64,000 nt of DNA, from assembly GCA_036850595.1 (NCBI GenBank), contig CM072148.1:25064852-25128851 (forward strand). Direction: 5' to 3'. The DNA is from Rhyacichthys aspro (Eukaryota; Chordata; Actinopteri; Gobiiformes; Rhyacichthyidae). Below, piece by piece: positions 1 through 10,500 of the stretch. The position numbers were made by a program, and so were the translations under genes. The notes below the pieces were generated by a model. The model searched no databases and was not told the DNA's origin. It saw nothing but the letters and a program-made list of their open reading frames with translations. Positions within the stretch are counted from its first letter, which is position 1; each line of letters starts with the position of its first letter.

Positions 1-137
1 TGTGGGGGCCCTTCATCACTGCTTGCAGTTTTATTTCACTTTAGGTTCCATTGGTTTTCCTCTGTCTGCCCTTTTAAATACACCTATTTCATGAACCACC
101 ATTAAATTTTTTTTGGTTTGTCCTTTGTGTGTTTCAG

Positions 138-327
138 ACTAGGATCCTGGTGACCCATGGTGTTAACTTCCTGTCCCAGTGTGATTTAGTCTTAGTTTTG
201 GAAGAGGGTCGCATCTTAGAAAGCGGTTCATTTTCAGAACTGATGGAGAGAAATGGATCATTTGCCAGATTCATTCAAACATTCAGTGGCACCCGGCAGA
301 AACAGGCACTTTCAACCCGGGACCGAG
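138..327 (+). CDS. abcc6: ABCC transporter (abcc6-like), exon: end of NBD1
   Basis: This exon follows a clear acceptor (gtttcag, 131-137) and ends at a gtatgc donor, leaving phase 1. It encodes about 63 residues starting TRILVTH, the H-loop (switch histidine) segment at the end of the first nucleotide-binding domain of ABCC/MRP exporters. The acidic ILESGSFSEL stretch and ERNGSFARF follow, which is where NBD1 passes into the linker. The Walker A, signature and Walker B motifs of NBD1 must lie upstream, outside the window. The ABCC assignment is firm. Paralogue choice rests on later exons, because this one resembles abcc1, abcc3 and abcc6 about equally. Confidence 0.92.
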
Positions 328-1114
328 GTATGCACCAAGACTAACATCAGACAAAATCCCTACATGCCCATTCCTATGGGCCTCTAGGCATTTTATCTTC
401 ACATCCAGTCATCACACTTTTTTGTATGTTTAGTTTAGTTTTTTTCCTCCTTTTTTCTTCGTTGGATCAAGGGGGTTCTTCATATACGTGCATACTTATA
501 CCCACATTCATACATACAAGAGCCATCAACAGTCCAAGTGCCAGACGAGCAGGCAGCCCTGCTCCCACCCCATCTCACAACCTTCACTAACCTATTCCTG
601 CATGTGTAGGTTGTTTTTTTTTCTTCTTCCCTTCCATCCATTTCCCTTCTCTGCCTACCTTAGTGTGTTGTGCATTAAAAGAGCTGCTCTTGAGAGGTAG
701 GGTTGGGACAGGACTGCCCGGACCCCATTTCCCACACATCGACCCTACACCAGACCAAGAACGGCACCCATAATGCAACTCTATCATCTTTATAGGTTTA
801 GGTTTTCTAATAGTGGTTTCCATCTTTCATTAAATGTTGATATTGTCTTTTGTTTGTGTTTATTCTTTCCATCATGCTGTATTCTGTGACAGTATTCTTC
901 CACTGAGTGATATTGTTTGTGTTTTGATATATTATTTTCTTGGCAATAGTTAGGAAAATGAGTAATGGATTTGTGTGTTTGGATGGAATTGAAACTTGTA
1001 TAATGTCTTCTAGTAAGAAAACTACTGGTGATAGTGGGATTCTGCAGCCAAAGATGGCTAGTAACAGTGATCCAGAGTGACTGTACGGGTGGGCAGGTCC
1101 CAGTGGTATGCATG
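328..1114. other. Intron sequence, no recognisable feature
   Basis: AT- and T-rich intron downstream of the first host exon. Short open frames exist but lack coding character and match nothing I recognise. Confidence 0.6.
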
Positions 1115-1380
1115 TGTTGACAATTTTGAATCCATTGTAAGGTTGTGATGCCCTGAGCCTTGGGCTCTGTCAACAGATAGACTCAGACACCTGTAGGATA
1201 ACATGTCTCCAACCTCAAGCCCGATCAGTTGAATAACAAAAGAGATGTTATTCAGTTGTTATTCAGCTGATAGGGCTTGAGGTTGGAGACATATTATCCT
1301 ACAGGTGTCTGAGTCTATCTGTTGACAGAGCCCAAGGCTCAGGGCATCACAACCTTACAATAGATCCAAAATTGTCAACA
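1115..1380. repeat. Long near-perfect palindrome (123-bp arms)
   Basis: Bases 1115-1237 and 1258-1380 are reverse complements with only a handful of mismatches, separated by a 20-base loop. A further 90 bp (1377-1468) repeats part of the left arm in direct orientation, so three related units lie in a row. No transposase is visible. It could be a fold-back MITE or the remnant of two MITE copies inserted head to head. Confidence 0.85.
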
Positions 1381-2520
1381 GATAGACTCAGATACCTGCA
1401 GGATAACATGTCTCCAACCTCAAGCTCTATCAGCTGAATAACAACTGAATAACATCTCTTTTGTTATTGCATTGTTTGTGCACTGACCTTCTATGAGGTT
1501 TTATAAGCTCAGTTCTATGAAAGCATAGGCAGACTTGAATGTTCGCTACTATGCTGTGTTGACTGTTCAGCTGTCTCCGGGCCTGTATGTGATGTTAAGA
1601 AACTTCTACTGCTTAAGTCATCCAGATTCTCTTCAGTCCATTTATGTGTTACAATACTTCGCAGCTCTAAGGCAGTATACCAATTCTCTTACATTTATCA
1701 ATGCTGTTTGTAGTGCATTGTGAACAAGTAGCTGTGTCAGTTAGTCCCCTTTTAAATAGTCTGCTTTGTGTGTAGTGATATCTATGGATGGTTTTATACT
1801 GGATGAGTTGTAAATTTGTGTTTGTGGTCATAATCTGTGTATTTTTACAGAAATTTGTCCAGAAATTGGGATTGGGAGAGAGGGCCAGATCATTCTCCTA
1901 TTTTGTGGATGAGAGTGTTATGGATGAACAAGTGGTGGATGCAAGTCTGTAAATTTTAGATTTTTTTTTTGTTGATTTTTAGTATTTATAATGTTTGTTA
2001 CAAAGGGTGGTGGTTCCAGAGTGTTGTGTATTTTGAATTTCCTTTGGATTGTATGTTTCAATTGTTGGTAGTAAGAAATTGCTCTCTCCCAATCCTAGCA
2101 TTAGGTTGTCTCTGCTCCGATCCGATGCGATGCGGAACGCCATTGACCGACATCGCACACCTGTGCCCACTGGATGCATTTCAGATTTACTGTGTAGTGT
2201 TGCTCCGAGCTGCTCAGATGAGCAGATTGCAGAATTGCAAGATCGCGCAATAAAAGTCATTGCTATACATGTGTCCCAAGCCAAAACAACAGAAGAAGAA
2301 TGACCAGTGAACAAGTGTATTTTGAGATCACTTTGTTGTTCACATCGACATTACTTCGCATGTTTTTCCTCTTCAATGGGTGAGTAAATTGTGCATAAAA
2401 AGCTATGTTTTTGGAGATTTTATGGTATTTAATGCTTAATCTTATCTGTTATTGTTTCTATATCCGAAAGTTTGAGTAAATAGACCAGTATTATGTCATA
2501 TTATGAACTACATAGGATTT
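1381..2520. other. Intron with a third palindrome unit, no coding call
   Basis: The first 90 bp repeat the left arm of the palindrome at 1115-1237. The rest is AT-rich. A GC-richer patch at 2100-2230 contains short open frames on both strands that I do not recognise; it may be subterminal sequence of the Harbinger element that follows. Confidence 0.4.
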
Positions 2521-2693
2521 CTATCATGTGGTCAATGAGCTGAGGCTGGACAGTGAACAGCATCATCAGTATTTTCGAATGTCAGCAGAGCAGATGGAAG
2601 AACTTTTGTCCTTCATCAGACCTGAATTGAGACAACAATCTACAACATACAGAGCTGTAATTGAACCAAAACAGAGACTAGATTTGGACTTAG
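2521..2693 (+). pseudogene. PIF/Harbinger transposase, N-terminal exon
   Basis: The + strand encodes YHVVNELRLDSEQHHQYFRM followed by SAEQMEELLSFI and YRAVIEPKQRL, then a gtgagc donor. This is the N-terminal helical region of HARBI1-like transposases (consensus V-x-E-L-R-L-D-x-x-x-F-x-x-Y-F-R-M-S). The following exon appears at 3958. The element is dead: later exons carry stops and frameshifts. Confidence 0.8.
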
Positions 2694-2770
2694 GTGAGCC
2701 ATAAATTACACAGGCACTGACCAAATGATAAACTTTTTGACATAAATAAAACCACACTGATTAGTAATGA

Positions 2771-3069
2771 TGAGTAATTATTCATTCATTCATTTTCTAC
2801 CGCTTATCCCATTTGTGGGGTCACGGGTGGCTGGAGCGTATCCCAGCAGCTTTGGGCCTTGGGCGGGGTACACCCTGGACAGTGGCCAGTTCATCGCAGG
2901 CTGACACTTAGAGACGTACATTGACAACCATTCACTCTCACATTCATCCACTAGGGGCACTTTAGAGTCACCAATTCACCTATACATGCATGTCTTTGGG
3001 CAGAGGGAGGAAGCCGGAGTTGTGTGCTGTGAAGCAGGAGCGCTAACCACTCTGCTACCATGCACCCCT
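2771..3069 (-). mobile_element. tRNA-derived SINE (minus orientation)
   Basis: This begins with the (ATTC)n tail and ACCGCTTATCCC at 2771-2810 and ends with the complement of a tRNA-like head (GGTAGCAGAGTGGTTAGCGC) at 3035-3060. Two fuller copies on the + strand (12231 and 60906) show the same body, so this is a minus-strand copy of the same family. It sits inside the first intron of the Harbinger transposase. Confidence 0.85.
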
Positions 3070-3787
3070 AAAAGTAATTATACAAAATAAAAACAAAATA
3101 GAAAAGACGACAGCATTTGCATGAATGGCCCCATTGATCTATCTATTGTTGATGTGGGGGTTAGAGCTTTAGACCTACTTCTACCTGGCTGACTGGGTTG
3201 TCCAATGGAAACAGACGGGGGATGAAGTAGGTGCCAAAAAGTAGGAAGTGTGGGGGCAGGTCTTTGTTGCTGGCTGTTTTCAAGGCAGCACAGTGTGTTT
3301 AAAATTTCCAGTTTGGCCAGCTGGGACAAGTTTACCATCGGGAATATAGGGTTTTGGAACCAGCTCCTGCAGCAGTGACAGAAGCCGGTCCCCAATGTCT
3401 GGTTGCCATGTGGCCCTTCGTGTGTCCCTTGTAAATTTCTGCACCCGAGTGGTTGTAGTGCGCTCCCTCGGACTATGTGACAGAGAGGGCCTTTCTCTGT
3501 CCGTGCTTGTTGATGGCAGTGAGAGAGAGGGGGCAGGAGATAAAGTGGCCGAGTGGTTTTTCCTTCCACCTTAGTCTGAGCGACAGTCGGCAAGTTGCTC
3601 TTGGAACTAGAAAAACCAATGGCATTGATACAAGCACAGTTTACAAAATGCTACAACAAAATCACCATCAAATGCTAATACTTCCTATCTTATTGTATTA
3701 ATATACAGTGTGAGAATAATTAATTAATTTGCATAACATAAAACATACCTTCTTAGCTTAATGTATGGCAAGAGAAAGGACATTATT

Positions 3788-3906
3788 TTTTCAAATTTCC
3801 ACTCTTTCTGTAGTCCGCCAGCAGACCCACTTGGCAGTGTGGACCCTCTTCCTGCTCTTCACATACGCATCGCTTAGTGCTTTCTGTTTTGCCTTGCACT
3901 GTTCAA
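3788..3906 (-). pseudogene. Harbinger-linked MADF protein, second exon
   Basis: Read on the minus strand, an acceptor (tttctcag) precedes an exon with VEQCKAKQKALSDAYVKSRK, which matches the middle helix of MADF (Myb/SANT-like) DNA-binding domains (Q-C-K-x-K-x-K-x-L-R-D-x-Y-V-K). Such a protein is the usual second product of Harbinger elements. Its first exon is probably the one at 11600-11730. Further minus-strand sequence at about 3200-3600 may hold the degraded C-terminus, which is uncertain. Confidence 0.7.
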
Positions 3907-3957
3907 CTGAGAAAAAAATGCAATAAGAAATATTCATGTACTTTGTTATTACCACAG

Positions 3958-4189
3958 GTACTAGGCCTCTGGAGAATCTTTTAAACGCCTGGCTTTCAGC
4001 TATCACCTTGGATACCACTGTCAGAAATTCAGTCCACATGATCTGTGCTGCTATTGAGAATGTCATGATGGATAAGTTTCTACCCCGCCCCACTGAAGAC
4101 ACATGGAAAGAAGTGGCACAGGGCTTCTGGGAGAAGTGGAACTTCCCCAATTGTTTGGGCGCATGAAATGGGAAGCATGTACACATATA
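3958..4189 (+). pseudogene. PIF/Harbinger transposase, middle exon
   Basis: After the acceptor ttaccacag the + strand encodes SAITLDTTVRNSVHMICAAI, then FLPRPTEDTWKEVAQGFWEK and WNFPNCLGA. W-N-F-P-N-C-L-G-A-I-D-G-K-H-V is the first catalytic block of Harbinger DDE transposases. Here the I codon has become TGA and the catalytic D of IDGKHV reads N, before GKHVHI resumes. The enzyme would be inactive on both counts. Confidence 0.88.
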
Positions 4190-4976
4190 AGTACACTGTA
4201 AAATCCAATTTGCTCCGCTGACTTGGAAAAGTAGGTAAACCGAATGCACTTGAAATAATAAGTACTGCTAAAACTTATTATTGTTTGTTTCATAAACAAG
4301 GTTTATTTAGTGCACTGTACTTGCAGGTGAAGTTACATTAACATGGTTTATTTAGTGCACTGTACTTGCAGGTGAAGTTACACTAACATGGCTTACAGTA
4401 TATAGTGCACTGTACAGGTACAGGTTGTATTGTCCTCAGTTGTATGATTTTGCAATCACACATAATTAATTTAACTACAGTGTTAAAAAATATCCCACAC
4501 AAGTACAATAATTTAGAACAATTTTATTTTGTAACATGTTGTAAAAACATACAACATTGCATTGATGTAACTGTATATCTGCACAAAATACTGATTTAAA
4601 TGTAAACTAAGAGCCAAGTAAATATCTATGGTAAAACATTTTTCTTTGAAACTAAAATAAAACATTGACTCTACTAATGACCATTTGAATGCATTTTGTG
4701 AACATGTGTTTTTCTTTATATAAAATACCATCTCAATTTGTGCTTTTCGATTATAATGTGAAGAATTTGACATTTTATTATAGGCCGACATCTTTTTAGG
4801 GACACAATGTGTCTTTTATATTGGGGTTTAGTGTTTGTCTATTCTATACAGGGCTACAGTGAAAATTGTCAACCAATCAATTAGTTATGTGGTGTGGTGG
4901 TGTAAACATGTTTTTTTTTTTAGATGGGTTTTCTAGATCCTACCTTATTTTCAAAAAGTCAAAGTATTCATATACA
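4190..4976. other. AT-rich sequence with short repeated motif
   Basis: Between two Harbinger exons. A unit of about 50 bp containing GTGCACTGTACTTGCAGGTG is repeated at 4310-4380, with a partial third copy near 4400. Otherwise no gene is seen; the small open frames are AT-rich noise. Confidence 0.5.
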
Positions 4977-6405
4977 GTTATGTTCAAAATAATAGCAGTG
5001 TGTTTAAAAAAGTGTCTGAAGCTCAAAATACTTCTAATACCTTTTATTTTCATACAAGAAAAGGCACTGGGAACACTGCACATTCTGTTCCAAATGAAAA
5101 CATGAAAAAAAAATGATCAAATTTGTTATTCTTCTACAGAAAGTGAAGAAAAGGGAATATTAGGCTGTTCAAAAAATAGCACTGTCTGCATTTTTCTTTA
5201 CAAGATCAAACATTTACTGTATAAACTGAAAAATGCTTTAGATTTAGCTTCCTGTAAATCACTGAACTAATATTTCATTGTATTTTGAGAACCTGAGACA
5301 TCTGTGTTGCATGGAGTTGACCAGCTTCTGGCTCCTGTGAACAGCCGGGACTACTGGACTAAATTCCACAATTCCTCTGCATATCTTGGTTTTGCCTCAG
5401 AAATGCCACCCACAAGTTTTCTATTGGATTAAAATCCGTTGATTGTGCTGGACACTCCTTAACGTCAATCTTGTTGGTCTGGAACCGAGATGCTGCTCTC
5501 TTACTGCTGTGTTTGCAGTTGTTGTCTTGTTCAAACACACTTTTCAAGGGCATTTTCTCTTCGGAATAAGGCAATGTGACTTCAAGTGTTTTCATGTATT
5601 CAAACTGATCCATGATCCATGGTGTGTGATAAATAGACACAACAACAAAGTATGAGAAACACCATCATCATCATGATGCTTGTGCCACCATGCTTCACTG
5701 TCTTCACAGTGGCCTGAATTCTGTGTTTGGGGGTCATCTGACAAACTGTCTGCAGCCCCTCAAAACAGAATTCAAGCCAAGCATGGTGGTGCAAGCATCA
5801 TGATCTGGGGACATTTCTCATACTTTGGTGTTAGGTCTATTTATTGTACACCAGGGATCATGGATCAGTTTGAATAGATCAAAACACTTGAAGGAGTCAC
5901 TAGCCTTATGCTGAAGAGGAAATATCCTTGACATTGAGGTTTTAACAAGACAATAACCTCAAATTCACCAGTAAGTGAGCAGCATCTTGGTCCCAGACCA
6001 ACAAGATTGATGTTACAGAGTGTCCAGCACAATCCACGGACCTTAATCCAATAGAAGACTTGTTGATGACATCAAAAATGCTGTTTCTGGGGCAAAATCA
6101 AGAAATGTAGAGGAATAGTCCAGTGGTCCTGTTCACTGGAGCCAGAAGCTGGTCAACTCCATTCTACACAGATGTGTCAGCTTCTCAAAAGTAGTGGTTA
6201 TACCATGAAATATTTGTTCAGTTCAGACAACAGCTAAATGTAAAGCATTTCTTAGTTTATAGAGTAAATGTTTGAGTTTGTAAAGAGAAATCTATACACT
6301 ATATTTTTGAACAGCCTAATATTCCATTTTCTTCGCTTTCTATCAAGGAATAACAAATTTAATCTTCTTTTAGTTCATGTTTTGATTTGGAAAAGACTGT
6401 GCAGT
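4977..6405. mobile_element. Head-to-head palindromic Tc1-like element
   Basis: Two truncated copies of one Tc1/mariner element meet near 5760. The left copy runs on the minus strand (about 5795 down to 4977), with KHGGTSI, MDQFEY, DNNCKHSSK and STDFNPIENLW, and a terminus near 4980 (TTCAAAATAATAGCAGTGTG). The right copy runs on the + strand from about 5762, with KHGGASIMIWG, IMDQFE, and degraded later motifs. Both lack the N-terminal half and both carry stops. The right end stops about 60 bp short of where the left terminus would predict. Confidence 0.82.
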
Positions 6406-6532
6406 GTCCCCAACATTTAAAAACTGTCAAAGGCAACAATATATTCTGGTTAGGAGCAAACTCAAAGAAAGATCTGAACCATTCTTATTAAATATTAACA
6501 ATGCAAGGTTCCAATATGCTAAAACCAAATAA

Positions 6533-6838
6533 TTCATTCATTCATTCATCTTCTACCGCTTATCCCACTCGTGGGGTCGTGGGTGGCTGGAGCCTATCCC
6601 AGCTGCTTTGGGCCTTAGGCGGGGTACACCCTGGACAGTGGCCAGTTCGTCGCAGGGCTGACACTTAGACGTACATTGACAGACAACCATTCACTCTCAC
6701 ATTCATCCACTAGGGGCACTTAGAGTCACCAATTCACCTATACATGCATGTCTTTGGGTGGTGGGAGGAAGCCAGAGTGCCCGGAGAGAACCCACGGTGA
6801 CACGGGGAGGACATGCAGACTCCTCACAGAAAGACCAG
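6533..6838 (-). mobile_element. tRNA-derived SINE, head-truncated
   Basis: Same family as 2771-3069, in minus orientation: (ATTC)n tail, ACCGCTTATCCC, TGGCTGGAGCCTATCCCAGC and TACATGCATGTCTTTGG. It ends at CAGAAAGACCAGAGTTAGCC, so the tRNA-like head is missing. Confidence 0.85.
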
Positions 6839-7194
6839 AGTTAGCCAATGATATTAAAAAAAATAATATATTAAAATAATATATTTTTCTCAGAAAAAAC
6901 TGTGTTCTTATACTATAAATATGGCATTAAATGAAAAATACAATAAAACAAATAAAGGGTTTTCTGATTAGAAGAGTGGTCAACTAATGGTTTGAACTTT
7001 TGATAGCAGAAAATACTTCTAGTTTAGAACATCTTTCTATCACAATTATATGATAAGGGTACCACTTGAGGCACAAGTGTTGTATAATTTTAAAGAATGT
7101 GAAGGAACTACACATCTAAGACCATTTTCTTTCTAAAATCTTCCTAAAACTCAACTCAAACATGCCATTTAGTCCAAAACATCTTTAACATTAT
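6839..7194. other. AT-rich spacer, nothing recognised
   Basis: No open frame of note, no repeat structure. It lies just downstream of the antisense exon at 7195-7527 and could be its 3' untranslated region. Confidence 0.4.
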
Positions 7195-7527
7195 CTACAG
7201 TGAAAGGAGGTTTTTCAAGGTTTGTAGTTTAGCGGGTAGTTTGTTGGCCCCCAAGCCCAGCATTACTCTTTGGATGAAACCCAGTGTGTTTTTCATTACT
7301 TTTGGGTAATCCAAATGCAAAGCATAAGTAAGGCCAAAGAGGAGACTAAGAGCTTCTGGCAGACTATGAAGTCCATCTATTACAATACCTCCTTCAAGTA
7401 TAACGGAACACGACACTGGATCAAAGTGCAAATCAAATGCAGGAGTGTGAGGAGCATCTTTATCTAACAGGATCAGGATTCCAACGCTGATGTTTTCCCA
7501 ACATTTGGGATTGTCTTCATCTGAATT
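7195..7527 (-). CDS. Unrecognised antisense gene, terminal exon
   Basis: On the minus strand a good acceptor (tgtttatacag) is followed by 110 uninterrupted codons ending in a stop at 7195. Visible features are NSDEDNPKCWENISVG, ILEGGIVIDGLHSLPEAL, LLFGLTYALHLDYPKVM and GANKLPAKLQTLKN. The block 'LFGLxYALxLxYPK' resembles, from memory, the C-terminus of a multicopy family of uncharacterised teleost proteins, some labelled SAMD3-like. It joins in phase with the exon at 8352-8411. The intact frame suggests a real gene or a recently active element. I do not assign a function. Confidence 0.55.
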   Translation of the reverse strand, partial: NSDEDNPKCWENISVGILILLDKDAPHTPAFDLHFDPVSCSVILEGGIVIDGLHSLPEALSLLFGLTYALHLDYPKVMKNTLGFIQRVMLGLGANKLPAKLQTLKNLLSL

Positions 7528-8351
7528 CTGTATAAACAGGAATACACATTAAAAAATTAATACACTTGTTGTAGGTTTCTAAACTGTAATCATATGACTG
7601 AGTAGCACTGTGCCATCATTTTTCCTTTCTTTTCTAATGTGGTTTGGAAAAAAAACAAAAAAAAAACAAAACACACACACACAATTCTAAATGGTTCTTA
7701 ACACTTTGTGATACAATGCAAGTGTAAATTGGAACTGAAATAAAGGGTGCAATTCGGCCAGTGCACATTAATAGACATTTCTGTAAATTTCTTGAGTAGA
7801 AAACCTAATGGACTAAAATAAATTACCCCATAATGGGTCACAGCATGAGTACTATGTTGTGTGTCCAAGTGTATCCCAGATTCTTAATAGTTACCAAACA
7901 TTAAACTTAGTAGTATAGTGAGTAAAGAAAAGAATCTATTGTCACCTTAAACAAAAACACCAATCTTCCCTGAAAACTTTATTAAAATCCATTCATTAGT
8001 TGTTGAGTCAAGTCGCTTACAGACAGAGGACAGATGGACAAACACTACTAAAAAACCTTCTTGGCGGAGGTAATGACAAAAAGGCTGAAAGTGTTAATGT
8101 TGATGCTGCTCAATTTAAGAAAGTACAAGTCGTTACTTGCGGTGTGCAGAAGCCTATATGGCTTGTTGTCTGTCTTTAAGCGACTTTATGTGCACAAGCA
8201 GTTTGTATGCAAGCATGGTGTGAATCCTCCATGTTGTAAGCGATAATGTTTTAACAGCTGTCCTCTTTTTTCAGTGGTAAAAATAACAAGTAAACATTTG
8301 AATCAGACAAATATTATATTTTTACATACAAAACACAAACACACATCTTAC
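7528..8351. other. Intron of the antisense gene pair
   Basis: AT-rich, with a short A/CA-rich run near 7650-7685. Nothing else recognised. Confidence 0.4.
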
Positions 8352-8411
8352 CTGTGAACAATGTTGACAAGTATCTGTTTTGGACTTCAGTCCAGAGAGA
8401 TTGGACAAGCA
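8352..8411 (-). CDS. Unrecognised antisense gene, penultimate exon
   Basis: A 60-bp, 20-codon exon on the minus strand between ctcttttttcag and gtaagatg. It encodes CLSNLSGLKSKTDTCQHCSQ and joins the terminal exon phase 0 to phase 0. C-x2-C in CQHC is a possible half of a metal site. Earlier exons were not found; a TTAA element at 8599-9570 and old Harbinger sequence lie upstream. Confidence 0.5.
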
Positions 8412-8598
8412 CTGAAAAAAGAGAAGAAACTGTTTACTATCCAAAGATTTAATAGCCCTTTGAAGAGGTAAAGAGAACAGAAAAACAAAGTAACTCTTGT
8501 TATTAAATTACTTCTGACTTTTTTAAGTAAACAAGTAAGATTTTAGTGTTTAAGTTGTCCCAAAATTACCACTGCAAGAAACACACAGATCTCATGTA

Positions 8599-9570
8599 TC
8601 TGGAATAGAAGATGTTTTTGTATACATTTTTGTTATATTTTATAAATTTGTTTTTACTTGCATATAAGACATCGGAAAATAAGAGGTCTTGAAAAATAAA
8701 ATTTATTACATGTCAATTGTAGAAGTGGTGGTGCCTTAAAAACATTACCCAATCAAAAACGCTCTCATCGCGTGTTCTATTGGTCAAATAGCCTGTCAAT
8801 CACTCCTGCTACGTGAGGCCGGAAGTGTGCGCGTTCTCGTATTCTGTTTACAGCTGTTTTTGCGTTGCTACCGTTAAACAGCCTCACTGTGCAGCTTCAC
8901 TGTCAGGCACAGGCTGCTCCTTCGTGCAGCTCCATTGTCAGGACCACGTAGTCATTTATTTCCCTTTTTTTCTTTTTCTCTTTATTTATTTGTGTAGATA
9001 GGGGGGGGCAGTCTTTTAAACTAGCGTTAGCTCCATCCCTTAGCTTTAGTTTGTTCATCTAGCTACTCCTCGATAGCTTCAGGCTACATTTATATCTAGT
9101 TAATATTTTTTGTCGTTAGCAAGGTTTTACACAATGGCTGCGAAGAACACAGATGAAGGTAACTAAAAGAAAGACTATGTTTGAGGTGGCTGCGAAAAGG
9201 AAAAAGATGGCAGATGAAAGAAACAAAACCAGAGTTGTTCTTGGTGCATCGTTTGAGCGATAGCAAGCGCTGAAGGCACAGCGAGGAATACGCTGCTCTA
9301 CAGGTAAGTTTTAGGCTCAATGTTTTGTTGTCATATTAAAAACTGCTAGTTGGGAGTATTACCTGGTGTTTGTTACATTGTATGGAGAGAATCGGGACCA
9401 GTCAGCTGTGAAGCGGCGTCTGTTAGTCTCTGGCGCGTGCGTGTTGTTTTGGAGGCGGACCTCGGAAAGAACTGTGAAACGAGTCGGCTGGTCTTGCGCA
9501 TGCGCATTTTTCAAAAACTGGCTAACAGTCGCTGCTGTCTGAATGTTCGCAAACATCTTCTATTCCACCT
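8599..9570 (+). mobile_element. TTAA-flanked DNA element with KTR/FER motif ORF
   Basis: The terminus GGAATAGAAGATGTTTTTG (8602 on) is repeated inverted at 9553-9570, followed by TTAA at 9571-9574; the left TTAA has decayed. A related left end at 60665 begins exactly at TTAA. Inside, after ATGGCTGCGAAG (9133), the + strand encodes KKMADERNKTRVVLGASFER, an in-frame TAG, then QALKAQRG. The TAG sits where related teleost proteins have W (F-x-R-W-x-x-L-K), as I recall them. No transposase core remains. The TTAA target suggests a Kolobok- or piggyBac-like class; which one is not resolved. Confidence 0.68.
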
Positions 9571-9575
9571 TTAAC

Positions 9576-10500
9576 ATTAATTATTTATGGGTAAATTAAA
9601 TCAATGTTATGCACTGTACAATGTGTAGTAATCAAGTGTAATTTAGTCTGAGTGTGAAGTCAAAGTAGTATCATACTAGAGGGCCAACCGCGTCAAATTG
9701 TGTTTACAACAAGTAATGAATATCGTTATGATTTTACCAATATTACTATATAATTGATACTCTTTAATGATCTAGTCTTTTAAAGGCATTCTTATTGGGA
9801 TTTTTAAAGGCAAAATATTAAATTTATATATAAAAATGTTAGTTATAAATCTGAAATTCTTTTCTTTTCCTCCAGTAAAAGAGGACAGTTGACACAAAAG
9901 CTTATCGGCTCAATAGGTGGCCCTGATACTTTTAAAAAATATAGCGTGCATTTTGTACTACACGAGACAGTCTTGGCCAGTTTGAAACTGTTTTAGTCAG
10001 TTAAGCTATGCTTGTTTAAGACTTTTGGCACCATAAAGATAGCGACCGTTAGCAGACTAATGACGTTATTTTGGTCAGCTAATGAACGAACATACACTCG
10101 GAAATATAAAAAAGAATAAAAACATCTTGCTTGCAAGATGCGTCTTCCTCGTTCATTACCAGACCTCTTTTTCCAAAAGCGGCGGGGAACGTATTGGCAA
10201 AGACTGCGCATGTGCATTAACGGCAGACTGCTTGCGTCAGACGCTTCCACTCGGGAAGTCAAGTTTAGGTAACTTTATGCCAAGTGAACCTTACTAGCCT
10301 CATGGATTTTCACTGAACACATGCAATACCTAGTTTGCGGAACTAAAATATACGTTGCTGTAAAACAGAAAAACAAGTTAACATTTTTCTAGCCTATAAC
10401 CATAACCATACTTAAAAAACACAGTGAGCAGAGCAAATTTCAAGTATTCATGCATATGTTACTTGTGATATCAAGTTATTACAGCAATTGGATTTTACAG
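9576..10500. other. Spacer before Harbinger exon, nothing firm
   Basis: AT-rich, with a GC-richer patch at 10120-10260 containing a small perfect hairpin (CATCTTGCTTGCAAGATG, 10121-10140). No coding call. The end (attttacag at 10492-10500) acts as the acceptor of the next Harbinger exon. Confidence 0.4.
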
